Source: an uncultured Desulfovibrio sp.
GTDB taxonomy: Bacteria; Desulfobacterota; Desulfovibrionia; Desulfovibrionales; Desulfovibrionaceae
Length of the DNA stretch: 6,508 bases
Assembly (NCBI GenBank): GCA_900553145.1
Contig: USCL01000220.1
Span: 1-6,508 of the forward strand
Reading direction: 5' to 3'
In this document: positions 1 to 6,404 of the stretch, piece by piece
Layout: every line of letters begins with the position of its first letter
How positions within the stretch are numbered: position 1 is the first letter of the stretch
Notes under the pieces: model-generated
Database searches by the model: none
Told to the model about the DNA's origin: nothing
Seen by the model: the letters and a program-made list of their open reading frames with translations, nothing else
Position numbers and translations under genes: made by a program

Positions 1-76
1 ATCCATTGGCGATGCAAAGAAAAAATTTTCGGAACGGGTATCGGAATGTCTTTTCGCCGTTTCTTTGAGTTCCGGG

Positions 77-802
77 TCAGGCTTCTTCGGGGAGCAGGGT
101 ATAGCCCATGCCGCGCACGGTCTTGAGATAGGCCGGGCTGTGGGGGGCGTCCCCGAGTTTGCGCCTGAGCGTGGAGATATGCATGTCCACCGAGCGGTCG
201 TAGCGGTTGAATTCACGCCCCACGGCCAGCTCAAGCAGGTTTTCACGGGTAAAGACCCGGCCCGGATGGGCTGCCATGCCGAACAGGATGCGGAATTCCA
301 GCGCGGTGAGATCCATCGGGACGCCGTTCATGCGCGCCTTCATGGAATTGCGGTCCATCCACAAGCCGCGCACGCGGACCACGCCGTCCTCTTCGGGCTC
401 CTTGCGTTCGGCCTGCACGGGCTGCGCCCGCCGGAGCACGGCCCGCACGCGCGCCAGCAGTTCGCGCGGGGAAAAGGCTTTGGGCACATAGTCGTCCGCG
501 CCCATCTCGAGCCCCACGATCCGGCTGGCTTCCTCATCCTGCGCGGAGAAGATGACCACAGGCGTGGAGCCGATTTCCCGCAAGCGCCGCAGCACGTCAA
601 GGCCGTCCATATCCGGCAGCATCATGTCCAGCAGGATCACGTCATATTCGTTCGCCACGGCTTTTTTGAGCCCGGACGAAGCGTCTTCGGCGATATCGAG
701 CGAAAACCCGAATCCTTCAAGGTAGTCCCGCAGCAGCGCGCACAGTTTGGCGTCGTCATCGACGAGGAGCGCGGAAACCTGCGAATGCTTGATGGTGGAC
801 AT
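77..802 (-). CDS. OmpR/PhoB-family DNA-binding response regulator (CpxR-like)
   Basis: The gene encodes a 241-residue cytoplasmic two-component response regulator. The receiver domain spans about residues 9-124, with acidic pocket D15-D16-D17, predicted phospho-acceptor D59 (LLDMMLPDMDG), switch residue S86 and conserved K108. A winged-helix trans-activation domain follows at about 140-238, with a recognition-helix segment RSVDMHISTLRRKLG and a C-terminal hairpin ending VRGMGYTLL. Overall it resembles the CpxR branch. I chose the ATG at 802 because GAAGGAG lies just upstream (AGGAG, 5-base spacing) and the receiver fold begins there. The frame stays open to an ATG at 916, but those 38 extra codons have no clear ribosome site and match nothing typical of the family. 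One oddity is that the usual K-P after the fifth strand is K108-A109. No partner kinase is in the window; one could start just past the left edge. Family assignment is firm; the signal and targets are unknown. Confidence 0.95.
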   Translation of the reverse strand: MSTIKHSQVSALLVDDDAKLCALLRDYLEGFGFSLDIAEDASSGLKKAVANEYDVILLDMMLPDMDGLDVLRRLREIGSTPVVIFSAQDEEASRIVGLEMGADDYVPKAFSPRELLARVRAVLRRAQPVQAERKEPEEDGVVRVRGLWMDRNSMKARMNGVPMDLTALEFRILFGMAAHPGRVFTRENLLELAVGREFNRYDRSVDMHISTLRRKLGDAPHSPAYLKTVRGMGYTLLPEEA

Positions 803-936
803 GCCTTCTCCTTCGGATGGCGCAGCCAGAGGGCTGGTGACGTTTCCCGGGGCACGGCACCCCGCCGCAAGGGACTTTTCCGAGTACGGCGTCCGTGTAT
901 CCGCGCTTATTGCCATGCTGATCCGAACTCTTTTTG

Positions 937-965
937 TTTATACAAAGAAAACAGTATATTAACAA
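937..965 (-). promoter_or_regulatory. Candidate proximal sigma-70 promoter of the response regulator
   Basis: On the minus strand, TTGTTA (965-960) is followed after exactly 17 bases by TATAAA (942-937), in an AT-rich island that stands out from GC-rich surroundings. Transcription would start near 930, giving a leader of about 128 bases before the ATG at 802. The small inverted repeat TTTGT-N4-ACAAA (933-946) overlaps the -10, and AAAACA occurs twice on the plus strand (948-953 and 964-969), which could be regulator contacts. The match is by eye only. Confidence 0.5.
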
Positions 966-1000
966 AACATCGCTGTGCCGCGGGCATTGGCGTTAGACGT

Positions 1001-1030
1001 ATTATTCCGTCAAACCGGAGCGTTTGACAA
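1001..1030 (-). promoter_or_regulatory. Candidate distal promoter of the response regulator with embedded palindrome
   Basis: The minus strand carries TTGTCA (1030-1025), an 18-base spacer, and AATAAT (1006-1001); each box matches the sigma-70 consensus at five of six positions. The spacer and -35 are covered by a perfect 7-bp inverted repeat, GTCAAAC-N6-GTTTGAC (1009-1028), which is a plausible operator for a repressor or for autoregulation. It lies about 65 bases upstream of the proximal promoter. Function is inferred from sequence alone. Confidence 0.4.
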
Positions 1031-1052
1031 GGCGTTTGGCGATATTTTGTCG

Positions 1053-1081
1053 ACCGATGACGGCATGTCATGGTTTTTTTT
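1053..1081 (+). terminator. Terminator-like hairpin with T8 tract, no gene upstream
   Basis: On the plus strand, CC(g)ATGAC-GGCAT-GTCATGG can fold into a stem of about 7 bp with one bulged base, and it is followed at once by eight T (1074-1081). This has the form of an intrinsic terminator acting rightward. No plus-strand gene precedes it in the window. It could end an unannotated small transcript, limit antisense transcription, or be chance. Confidence 0.35.
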
Positions 1082-1259
1082 CACAAACTGCCGGAGAGGG
1101 CGGATACCGCCGCCATACGCCCCGGGGGATCTTCGCGCATGGTATGGAATCCCCCTTCCGGGTGGGCAGGGGCGGGCTCGCCCGGATAAGGGCCGCACGC
1201 TGCCGCGCAAGCATGGGGAGTGTCCGCCTCTTCTCCGTAATCAGGTGCCGCAACAGGGC

Positions 1260-1296
1260 AAAAGAGCCCCCCTCCGAGCACGCGCCGGGAGGGGGC
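1260..1296 (-). terminator. Probable intrinsic terminator of the XseA-like gene
   Basis: GCCCCC(c)TCC (1266-1275) pairs with GGAGGGGGC (1288-1296) as a 9-bp GC-rich stem with one bulge. On the minus strand it is followed by TCTTTTG (1265-1259). It lies about 48 bases beyond the stop codon at 1345. A second small inverted repeat, GTGGGC/GCCCAC (1303-1308 and 1317-1322), sits between the stop and this hairpin. Confidence 0.55.
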
Positions 1297-1344
1297 ATTG
1301 AAGTGGGCACGGAACCGCCCACGGGTAGCGGCTTTGAGCCGGCT

Positions 1345-2313
1345 CTAGCGGAAGATGCCCAGATAGCCTGCTAAAGCCATTCCCGCCAGCGCAAGGAACA
1401 TCCACTTGAGTTTACTGACCCGCAATGCCTTGATGAGTGCGGCCTGTTCTTCCAGTGTTTCCTTTTCCGCTTGCCTCATGTTGAAGTTGCGGATCAGCTG
1501 TTCCCGGACGTACGCCCCCGCGCTGGTAGGCGTTGTCGTGCAGAAATCGGCTATGATGTCCGCATACGTCAGGTTGCCGTAATGCCCGAGGCCGGTGATC
1601 CTGTGCGCCGCCTTGCGCGCGAGGGCCTTGACCACGGCATCATGCTGAAAGGTGGCGAACTCGGCATCGCCGCCGCCCCCGCGGATCAGCACGACGACGT
1701 TGCCGGTTGCCTGATCCAGCGCCCGGGCTATGGCAAACGGATCAGTCATGGCTGCCGGGATGGACTCCACATTGACGTTCTTCAGATCAAGTTCGTTTTT
1801 GAAGTCGGCGAATACGTTGGCGGCATTTGATTTGGAATGGATCACGGAGATGGTGGTTACGCGTTTCGGAAACGGTGTCCTCTTAAAGCCCAGTTCTTTT
1901 AAATGGCTGATCGTCCCTTCGATATTCCTGACGGGGTCTTCGCCGTATTCTTCCCCGGAGGCTTCGATGACCGAAGCCGCATGGACATGCAGCTTGAAAA
2001 GGACGACGGATTTTTTCAGGTACACCACCGGGATACCCAGCATATCAACGCGATCCCCCGGACGTATGCCGCCGTTTTGGATGACTTCAAGGGGCAGATC
2101 CACACAGATGCTTTTCCCCCCGTCAGTCAAGTCGATGCCGTAATGGACACCGTTCCAGAACGTCCTTTTCGCGGTCCAGTCTCCGATGATCCCCTGCGTC
2201 CTGAACACGCAGCCGGAATGCTCCAAAGCGGTTTTAAGGGCGGTCCCCGCCATATCTTCAAAAACGGTACTCAGACGGGCAACAGACAGGGACGGCATGG
2301 CGGATATCGGCAT
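1345..2313 (-). CDS. Membrane-anchored, divergent exonuclease VII large subunit (XseA)-like protein
   Basis: The 322-residue product carries an XseA-type OB fold at about residues 8-118 (YGIDLTD, GDRVDMLGIPVVY) and an XseA catalytic-core segment at about 150-275. Recognisable core motifs are VVVLIRGGGG (206-215), GLGHYGNLTYADIIAD (241-256) and TTTPTSAG (259-266). Canonical XseA is about 400-450 residues with a long helical region after the core. Here only a short charged helix (about 278-300) remains, followed by one hydrophobic helix (about 302-320) and the end, so the protein is probably tail-anchored. Of the E. coli residues linked to cleavage as I recall them (D155, R205, H238, D241), R211 and H244 correspond. 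The D241 position reads N247 and the D155 position appears to be F168. I chose the ATG at 2313 for its GGAG at 8-base spacing and its placement just before the OB fold; the frame is open up to 2520. No xseB-like partner is nearby. Whether it cuts DNA is unknown. Confidence 0.8.
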   Translation of the reverse strand: MPISAMPSLSVARLSTVFEDMAGTALKTALEHSGCVFRTQGIIGDWTAKRTFWNGVHYGIDLTDGGKSICVDLPLEVIQNGGIRPGDRVDMLGIPVVYLKKSVVLFKLHVHAASVIEASGEEYGEDPVRNIEGTISHLKELGFKRTPFPKRVTTISVIHSKSNAANVFADFKNELDLKNVNVESIPAAMTDPFAIARALDQATGNVVVLIRGGGGDAEFATFQHDAVVKALARKAAHRITGLGHYGNLTYADIIADFCTTTPTSAGAYVREQLIRNFNMRQAEKETLEEQAALIKALRVSKLKWMFLALAGMALAGYLGIFR

Positions 2314-2699
2314 ATCGGATTCTCCAGAAGGCATTGCGGACACATCAGCATGGTTTCCCCATCGAGTCAATCGAGCGGCACCAATAGAAAAGCCCCTTGC
2401 CATATCCCGGGGGGCTTCCTCTTCAGGGCGGCTGCCCCGCATCCCCCCGGACGGGGCGCTCGGGGCTGATGGTTTCCGCTGAGGGGCCTTCAAGAAACAG
2501 GCGGGCACTTCAACAGGCATGTTCGGGAGTGGCTGTCCGATGTCAAGATATGGGGGATACGGTGCGGGCGGCCCCGTCCATCGCTCGGGCTCCTCGGAAC
2601 GGACGGGGATGTGTGGTCGCGGGAGGGATGCCGATCAGGCCCCGCTCCCGTTTGCTTGCGGCTTGTTGCGGCGGCATGGAGCCGAAGGAAAACACAATA
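2314..2699. other. Non-coding interval upstream of the XseA-like gene
   Basis: No gene is supported here. The XseA-like frame stays open to an ATG at 2520, but the added residues look low-complexity and lack a good ribosome site. The interval holds several GC-rich inverted repeats, the clearest being CCCCGTCC (2572-2579) with GGACGGGG (2601-2608), plus a short CCCC-GTCC-GGGG type hairpin near 2443-2456. A direct repeat ATCGAG-tca-ATCGAG (2361-2375) is also present. A perfect minus-strand TTGACA (2546-2541) is followed after 16 bases by a weak GAACAT (2524-2519). This is a possible but poor promoter that would give a leader of about 200 bases. Confidence 0.5.
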
Positions 2700-2737
2700 G
2701 CCCCGTGCGGCCGTCAAACGGTTGGGCCGCACGGGGC
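2700..2737 (-). terminator. Intrinsic terminator of the amidohydrolase-symporter operon
   Basis: A perfect 13-bp stem, GCCCCGTGCGGCC (2700-2712) with GGCCGCACGGGGC (2725-2737), encloses a 12-base loop. On the minus strand it is followed by TATTGTGTTTTCC. It starts 39 bases after the symporter stop codon, which is where the operon transcript should end. The T tract is interrupted, but the stem is very strong. Confidence 0.8.
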
Positions 2738-2776
2738 GTATCTTATCGGGGGACGGGCGGGTTGCCCCGCAACCTG

Positions 2777-4252
2777 CTACGGGTTTGCCGTTTCGGGTTC
2801 ATCTTGAGGGGCATAGGCAAACAGGGCGTTGCTCGTCTCGTGCGTAGCCTCATCCGGATTGGTGCACAGGCAGACCGCCACCATAACCAACGCGTTCAGG
2901 AGCATGGCGACAAACCCCTGGTTCAGGCCCCAGAAGGTCACGTGCGTTTCCGTGAGGGCGACGACGGCGACCACGCCCGTCAACAGCCCGGCGAAGACGC
3001 CCGTCCGGGTGGCCCCGCGCCAGAAGAACGTCGCTACCGCCATCGGGAAACACTGGGTCGCCCAGAAGTATGCGATGTTGATGACGCCGAGCATCAGGTT
3101 GGGGAGCAGCACCGCCAGCACCACGCTGATCAGGAGAGACGCCCCGGTAGCCATGTTCGTTACGAGGACGGCCTGTTTCTGGGGCACTGAAGAACGGAAC
3201 ACGCCCCAGATGTTGCGGGTGAAAATGCCGCCGAGATTGAGGGCGCTCACCGCGATGACGAGGATGCAGGTCAGCGCGCCGCCCGCCGCCACCATGCCCA
3301 CCGCCCATTCGGGCAGATTGGCCGCTGCCAGCGCCATGAACGACGAGTCCGGGTCGTTCAGGTTCGGCACCGTCACCAGCACGAAGTACGCCGCCACAAT
3401 CAGGAACGGGTACATGAACATGTACAACGGCATGATGACTTGGTTACGCCGGATGGTGTCCTCCGATTTCGCGGTGAAGATGAATTGGTATTGGAGCGGC
3501 GTCACGCAAAAGCCGAGCGCCTGAAAGATGATGGTCGAGAAGACGAACGTGACGTTTTTGGTGATCGGCTCCGCGTCGATGACCACTTTATCCGGGAAAT
3601 GGGCGACCGCCATGTCGAAGATGCCCGAGATCCCGCCCGGCATCTTGTGGATGGCAACGAGCCCGCCGGCGACGATGGCCGCCATCATGAGGATATCCTT
3701 CATGATGCTGATCCATGCCGGGGCGCGGATACCCGCCACAGCGATGTAGAGATAGGCCATCGCCGCGGAAAGGCCGATGCCCACGGTGTAGCTGATGTCC
3801 CAGCCGACATAGCGCAGGATGGTGGCCAACCCGGCAAACTGCATCTGCATCCACGGCAGCAGGAAGATGATGCAGATCACGGCGACGAGCACTTCCAAGG
3901 CCTTGCTGCCGAATCTCCAGCGGAAGCAGTCCGGCATGGTCATGGCGCCCGAAATCTTGCCCATGCGCCAGATCGCCGGGTTCATGAAATACCCCACCAC
4001 GAAGCCGAGCAGGATATAGCCGAGGAACCACAGCGAATAGCTGACGCCTTTGGAGTAAATAGCGCCCGGAACGCCGATCATGGTGCCGATGCCGTAGGTT
4101 TCGCCCACGGTGACGAAAAACACCATGAACGCGCCGAAAGAACGGCCCGCGACCATGACGTCATCCATCGACTTGGCGATCACGCCGCGTTTCGCCATAA
4201 AAGCCAGAACCACTGAAAGAGCCATGAGGGCTATAAAGACGATGGCGGTCAT
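2777..4252 (-). CDS. Sodium:solute symporter (SSS family) permease
   Basis: The 491-residue product is an inner-membrane transporter of the SSS family, expected to couple solute uptake to the sodium gradient. About 13 hydrophobic helices can be placed, the first at residues 2-19 and the last at about 443-463, followed by a hydrophilic tail of some 28 residues. The family's N-terminal signature is visible as ETYGIGTMIGVPGAIYSKGVS (51-71, broken helix region). SALNLGGIFTRNIWG (336-350) corresponds to the later sodium-site helix and its following turn. I chose the ATG at 4252 because it overlaps the upstream stop by one base (TAATG) and AAGGAG lies 8 bases before it; a frame opening to 4375 only runs through the preceding gene. 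Position after an amidohydrolase and a DUF3311-type protein suggests it imports the hydrolase substrate. That substrate cannot be read from the sequence; pantothenate-permease-like relatives are only a structural comparison. Confidence 0.92.
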   Translation of the reverse strand: MTAIVFIALMALSVVLAFMAKRGVIAKSMDDVMVAGRSFGAFMVFFVTVGETYGIGTMIGVPGAIYSKGVSYSLWFLGYILLGFVVGYFMNPAIWRMGKISGAMTMPDCFRWRFGSKALEVLVAVICIIFLLPWMQMQFAGLATILRYVGWDISYTVGIGLSAAMAYLYIAVAGIRAPAWISIMKDILMMAAIVAGGLVAIHKMPGGISGIFDMAVAHFPDKVVIDAEPITKNVTFVFSTIIFQALGFCVTPLQYQFIFTAKSEDTIRRNQVIMPLYMFMYPFLIVAAYFVLVTVPNLNDPDSSFMALAAANLPEWAVGMVAAGGALTCILVIAVSALNLGGIFTRNIWGVFRSSVPQKQAVLVTNMATGASLLISVVLAVLLPNLMLGVINIAYFWATQCFPMAVATFFWRGATRTGVFAGLLTGVVAVVALTETHVTFWGLNQGFVAMLLNALVMVAVCLCTNPDEATHETSNALFAYAPQDEPETANP

Positions 4253-4497
4253 TATGCGTTCTCCTTCGCTGCGTGTGAAGAGGAAGCCCGTTTCTTGTTC
4301 CTGTCGGAAAGGGGATCGAGGAGCCAGCCGATGCACATGCTGGCCGATACAAGGAAAAAGCAGGCAAAAATCCATGCGTAGATGAAAGGGAACCCCAAGA
4401 TGCGCGGCTCCACCCGGTTGTAGAAGCCGAAACAGCCGATAACGAGGACAAGGGGGATGATCAGGGAGAAGATATAGGTGGGGACTCTTGATTGCAT
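4252..4497 (-). CDS. Small two-helix membrane protein, DUF3311 type
   Basis: The 81-residue product has hydrophobic helices at about residues 8-26 and 38-60. They are joined by a conserved-looking link, YNRVEPRILGFPFIYAW (26-42), and followed by a basic, Ser/Ala-rich cytoplasmic tail. This arrangement and the N-R-V-x-P-R-x-L-G-x-P-F link match the DUF3311 family as I know it. Such small proteins are commonly encoded directly before SSS symporters, much as YhdT precedes PanF. The ATG at 4497 has GAGGT with 6-base spacing, and the TAA overlaps the symporter ATG, implying translational coupling. A role as an accessory or assembly subunit of the symporter is inferred from this pairing; no activity is established that I can point to. 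Confidence 0.85.
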   Translation of the reverse strand: MQSRVPTYIFSLIIPLVLVIGCFGFYNRVEPRILGFPFIYAWIFACFFLVSASMCIGWLLDPLSDRNKKRASSSHAAKENA

Positions 4498-4535
4498 GTG
4501 TTACCTCACGGGGTCGGGACGCGGGTACGTCCGGT

Positions 4536-6146
4536 TTAGGCCGTGTAGACGGGCTCTCCGCCGCAAACGGTCATGCGGATCTTGATGTCGCGGAGGGCCG
4601 TGGGATCGGCAAGTATCGGATCTTCCTCCAGCAGCACGAAGTCGGCGTAGCGGCCCGGCTCGATGCGGCCCCGGTCTTCCTCGCCGCGGCAGCACAGCGT
4701 GGCGTAGGTGGTGTACGCCCGCAGGGCCTCAAGGGGGCTGATGCGCTGATCCGCCCCGAGCAGCCGCCCGCCGTCGGTGATGCGGTTGACCGCCGCATGC
4801 ATGGAGCCGAGCGCCGTCACCGGGAGCACCGGCGTATCCACATGCAGGCCGAACGGGATGCCCAGACGTACGCAGGACCCGGCGGGATCGAGGCGCGAGG
4901 CCCGTTCAGGGCCAAGGAACTGGCTGTAATGGCGGGCGCCCCATACTTCGATGTGCCGGGCGAAAAGGGTGGGGACGATACGGCAGGCCTTCATGCGCAT
5001 GAGCTGCGCGTCCGACGCCGTCTGGGCATGGACGAAAAGGTGCCGGGTATGGACGCCGGGGCAGGCGGCGCGGGCCTTTTCAAAGGCTTGCAGCGTCGCT
5101 TCAATCGCGGCGTCCCCATTGACATGCACCGCGATCTGCATGCCGGTGCGGAAGTATTTGAGGATGGCCGCGTCGATTTCCTGCTGCGGATACGTGAGTT
5201 CGCCTTTCCAGCCGGGCCGGGAATAATAGTCCTCAAGCAGGGCTCCGGTATAGCCTTGGATGGAACCGTCCGTGAAATACTTGACCCCGCCGAGCACCAT
5301 GCGGTCGCTGCCGAACTCCCACAGGCCGTAACGCAGCAGGTCATCCATCGCTTCGGCCAGGGGCTGGAGGTAGACGCGGGCGTTCAGTTCCTTGCTGCGC
5401 GCGAGTTCCGCATACGCCGCGATGGTCCCCGCCGCGTCGCCGTTCAGCCCCACGGCGCCGTCCTGAATGGTGGTGAACCCTTTTTGATTGTATTCGGCCA
5501 CGGCGCGGCGCAGGTTGTGCCGGAAACGTTCCGGCGAAAGGGCAGGCAGGTGGCTTAGCGTACGGTAAAAGGCGTTTTCCAGCAGGAAGCCGTCGGGTTC
5601 GCCCCGTTCGTCGAGATGCACCTCGCCTCCGGCGAACCGGCTGTCCGCCGTAATGCCGAGCCGTTGCAGGCCGGGCGTGTTGACATAGCCCATGTGCACG
5701 GAAATGTGTTTGACGTACACCGGCCTGTCCGGGCAGGCCTTGTCCAGATCGTGCCGGTTGAGGTGCCGTTTGTCCGCAATGCCCGTGTCGTCGTAGCCAT
5801 AGCCTACTACCCATTCATCATCGGGGTTCCGGGCGGCATGGGCGCGGACGGCTTGGATGACACCTTCGACGGAGCCACGGGAAGAGCCGCAAAACGCCTG
5901 ATCCAAGCATTCGGCATAGGATGACAAATGGCTGTGCGTATCGATGAAGCCGGGGTACAGGACGCCCTGAAGTTCCACGCGTTGCGGCGCGGTTCCGCCC
6001 GCCGCGGCGAAACGGAGCACATCTTCCTCGGAGCCGACGCATTCAATGCGTCCGTCCGAAACGCAGACGGCTTCGGCTTCCGGCAGTTCATCCCACATGG
6101 TCACAACTCTGGCGCCGAGGAACACTGTTTTCTTTTTTCCAATCAT
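4536..6146 (-). CDS. YtcJ-like metal-dependent amidohydrolase (amidohydrolase 3 family)
   Basis: The 536-residue product is a cytosolic hydrolase of the amidohydrolase superfamily, in the group containing YtcJ and the N-substituted formamide deformylase NfdA. An N-terminal beta-sandwich half (1-60) leads into the TIM barrel with metal motif GFIDTHSHL (66-74). The subgroup lysine is K289 in VKYFTDGSIQG, and further likely metal ligands are H341 (AVHVNGDAA), H373 (HAQ) and D437 (LHVDTPV). The C-terminal sandwich returns at about 485-525 (GRIEPGRYADFVLLEEDP). There is no signal peptide and the length is normal for the family. The ATG at 6146 is placed right before the first strand; its ribosome site (AGG in GATAGGTCAGTCTT) is weak. 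The next gene starts 38 bases downstream, and the symporter follows, so this enzyme probably hydrolyses an imported amide-type compound. The exact substrate is unknown. Confidence 0.92.
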   Translation of the reverse strand: MIGKKKTVFLGARVVTMWDELPEAEAVCVSDGRIECVGSEEDVLRFAAAGGTAPQRVELQGVLYPGFIDTHSHLSSYAECLDQAFCGSSRGSVEGVIQAVRAHAARNPDDEWVVGYGYDDTGIADKRHLNRHDLDKACPDRPVYVKHISVHMGYVNTPGLQRLGITADSRFAGGEVHLDERGEPDGFLLENAFYRTLSHLPALSPERFRHNLRRAVAEYNQKGFTTIQDGAVGLNGDAAGTIAAYAELARSKELNARVYLQPLAEAMDDLLRYGLWEFGSDRMVLGGVKYFTDGSIQGYTGALLEDYYSRPGWKGELTYPQQEIDAAILKYFRTGMQIAVHVNGDAAIEATLQAFEKARAACPGVHTRHLFVHAQTASDAQLMRMKACRIVPTLFARHIEVWGARHYSQFLGPERASRLDPAGSCVRLGIPFGLHVDTPVLPVTALGSMHAAVNRITDGGRLLGADQRISPLEALRAYTTYATLCCRGEEDRGRIEPGRYADFVLLEEDPILADPTALRDIKIRMTVCGGEPVYTA

Positions 6147-6240
6147 AAGACTGACCTATCCATGAAAAAACACCGTTGGACAGGCAAAGATGCGCCGTTT
6201 TCCTTTTTGGGGACCGTTTATCGGGTATGGGAGGAGAACG

Positions 6241-6262
6241 GCCTTTTGCCGGTGCAAAAGGC
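6241..6262. promoter_or_regulatory. Perfect 9-bp-arm palindrome upstream of the amidohydrolase operon (candidate operator)
   Basis: GCCTTTTGC (6241-6249) and GCAAAAGGC (6254-6262) are exact inverted repeats separated by CGGT. Neither strand has a T tract after it, so it is not an intrinsic terminator. If the minus-strand GATAAA at 6222-6217 is the -10, the start would be near 6210 and the palindrome would centre near -41, the classic position for an activator that replaces a weak -35. A dimeric regulator site is the preferred reading; an RNA hairpin in a longer leader is the alternative. Confidence 0.45.
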
Positions 6263-6404
6263 GCAACGGCCCGTCCCGGCTTGCGCTATGGCGCACCGGA
6301 GGCATTGGGCATGCGATCTTTGCAACTTGCCTGTACGTCATCCCTCGGATGGGGAAGAGGCCGGGGCGGCCTGAAACGGCCCGCGCACGGGAAATACAGG
6401 CGAC

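Larger units (their letters stand above)
803..1259. other. Non-coding interval between the XseA-like gene terminator and the response regulator
   Basis: I find no convincing gene here. Short open frames on both strands lack ribosome sites and recognisable sequence. The interval holds the regulator leader (803-930), two candidate promoters (937-965 and 1001-1030), and a plus-strand hairpin followed by eight T (1053-1081). It also holds a 5-bp-arm palindrome GGCGG-ATA-CCGCC (1099-1111) and a 7-bp inverted repeat GGGGGAT/ATCCCCC (1124-1130 and 1149-1155) with an 18-base loop. The repeated inverted structures suggest regulation or decayed sequence rather than a coding gene. Confidence 0.6.

Noticed and set aside
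65..1027. Plus-strand open frame of 320 codons opposite the response regulator
   Set aside because: It has no ribosome site and its composition is typical of antisense GC-rich frames. The minus-strand regulator is unambiguous.
975..1374. Two overlapping plus-strand frames of about 110 codons
   Set aside because: They run through a terminator-like hairpin and several inverted repeats, lack ribosome sites and resemble no family.
2342..2370. Minus-strand TTGACT with a following TGATGT as a promoter for the XseA-like gene
   Set aside because: The -10 matches the consensus at only two of six positions.
2490..2732. Minus-strand frame of 80 codons
   Set aside because: It starts inside the operon terminator hairpin, has no ribosome site and no recognisable sequence.
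3440..4216. Plus-strand open frame rich in His, Asp and Arg opposite the symporter
   Set aside because: It mirrors hydrophobic codons of the symporter; no domain or start signal supports it.
4488..5558. Long open frame (356 codons) on the plus strand across the amidohydrolase gene
   Set aside because: It lies antisense to a clearly recognisable enzyme, and its translation is rich in Arg, Gly, Ala and His with no recognisable domain. This is a shadow of high GC content.
6162..6374. Plus-strand frame of 70 codons beginning MKKHRWTGKD with a CDLC pair
   Set aside because: The start looks gene-like, but there is no ribosome site, it overlaps the leader and palindromes of the operon, and the end is low-complexity. 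A small protein cannot be excluded.
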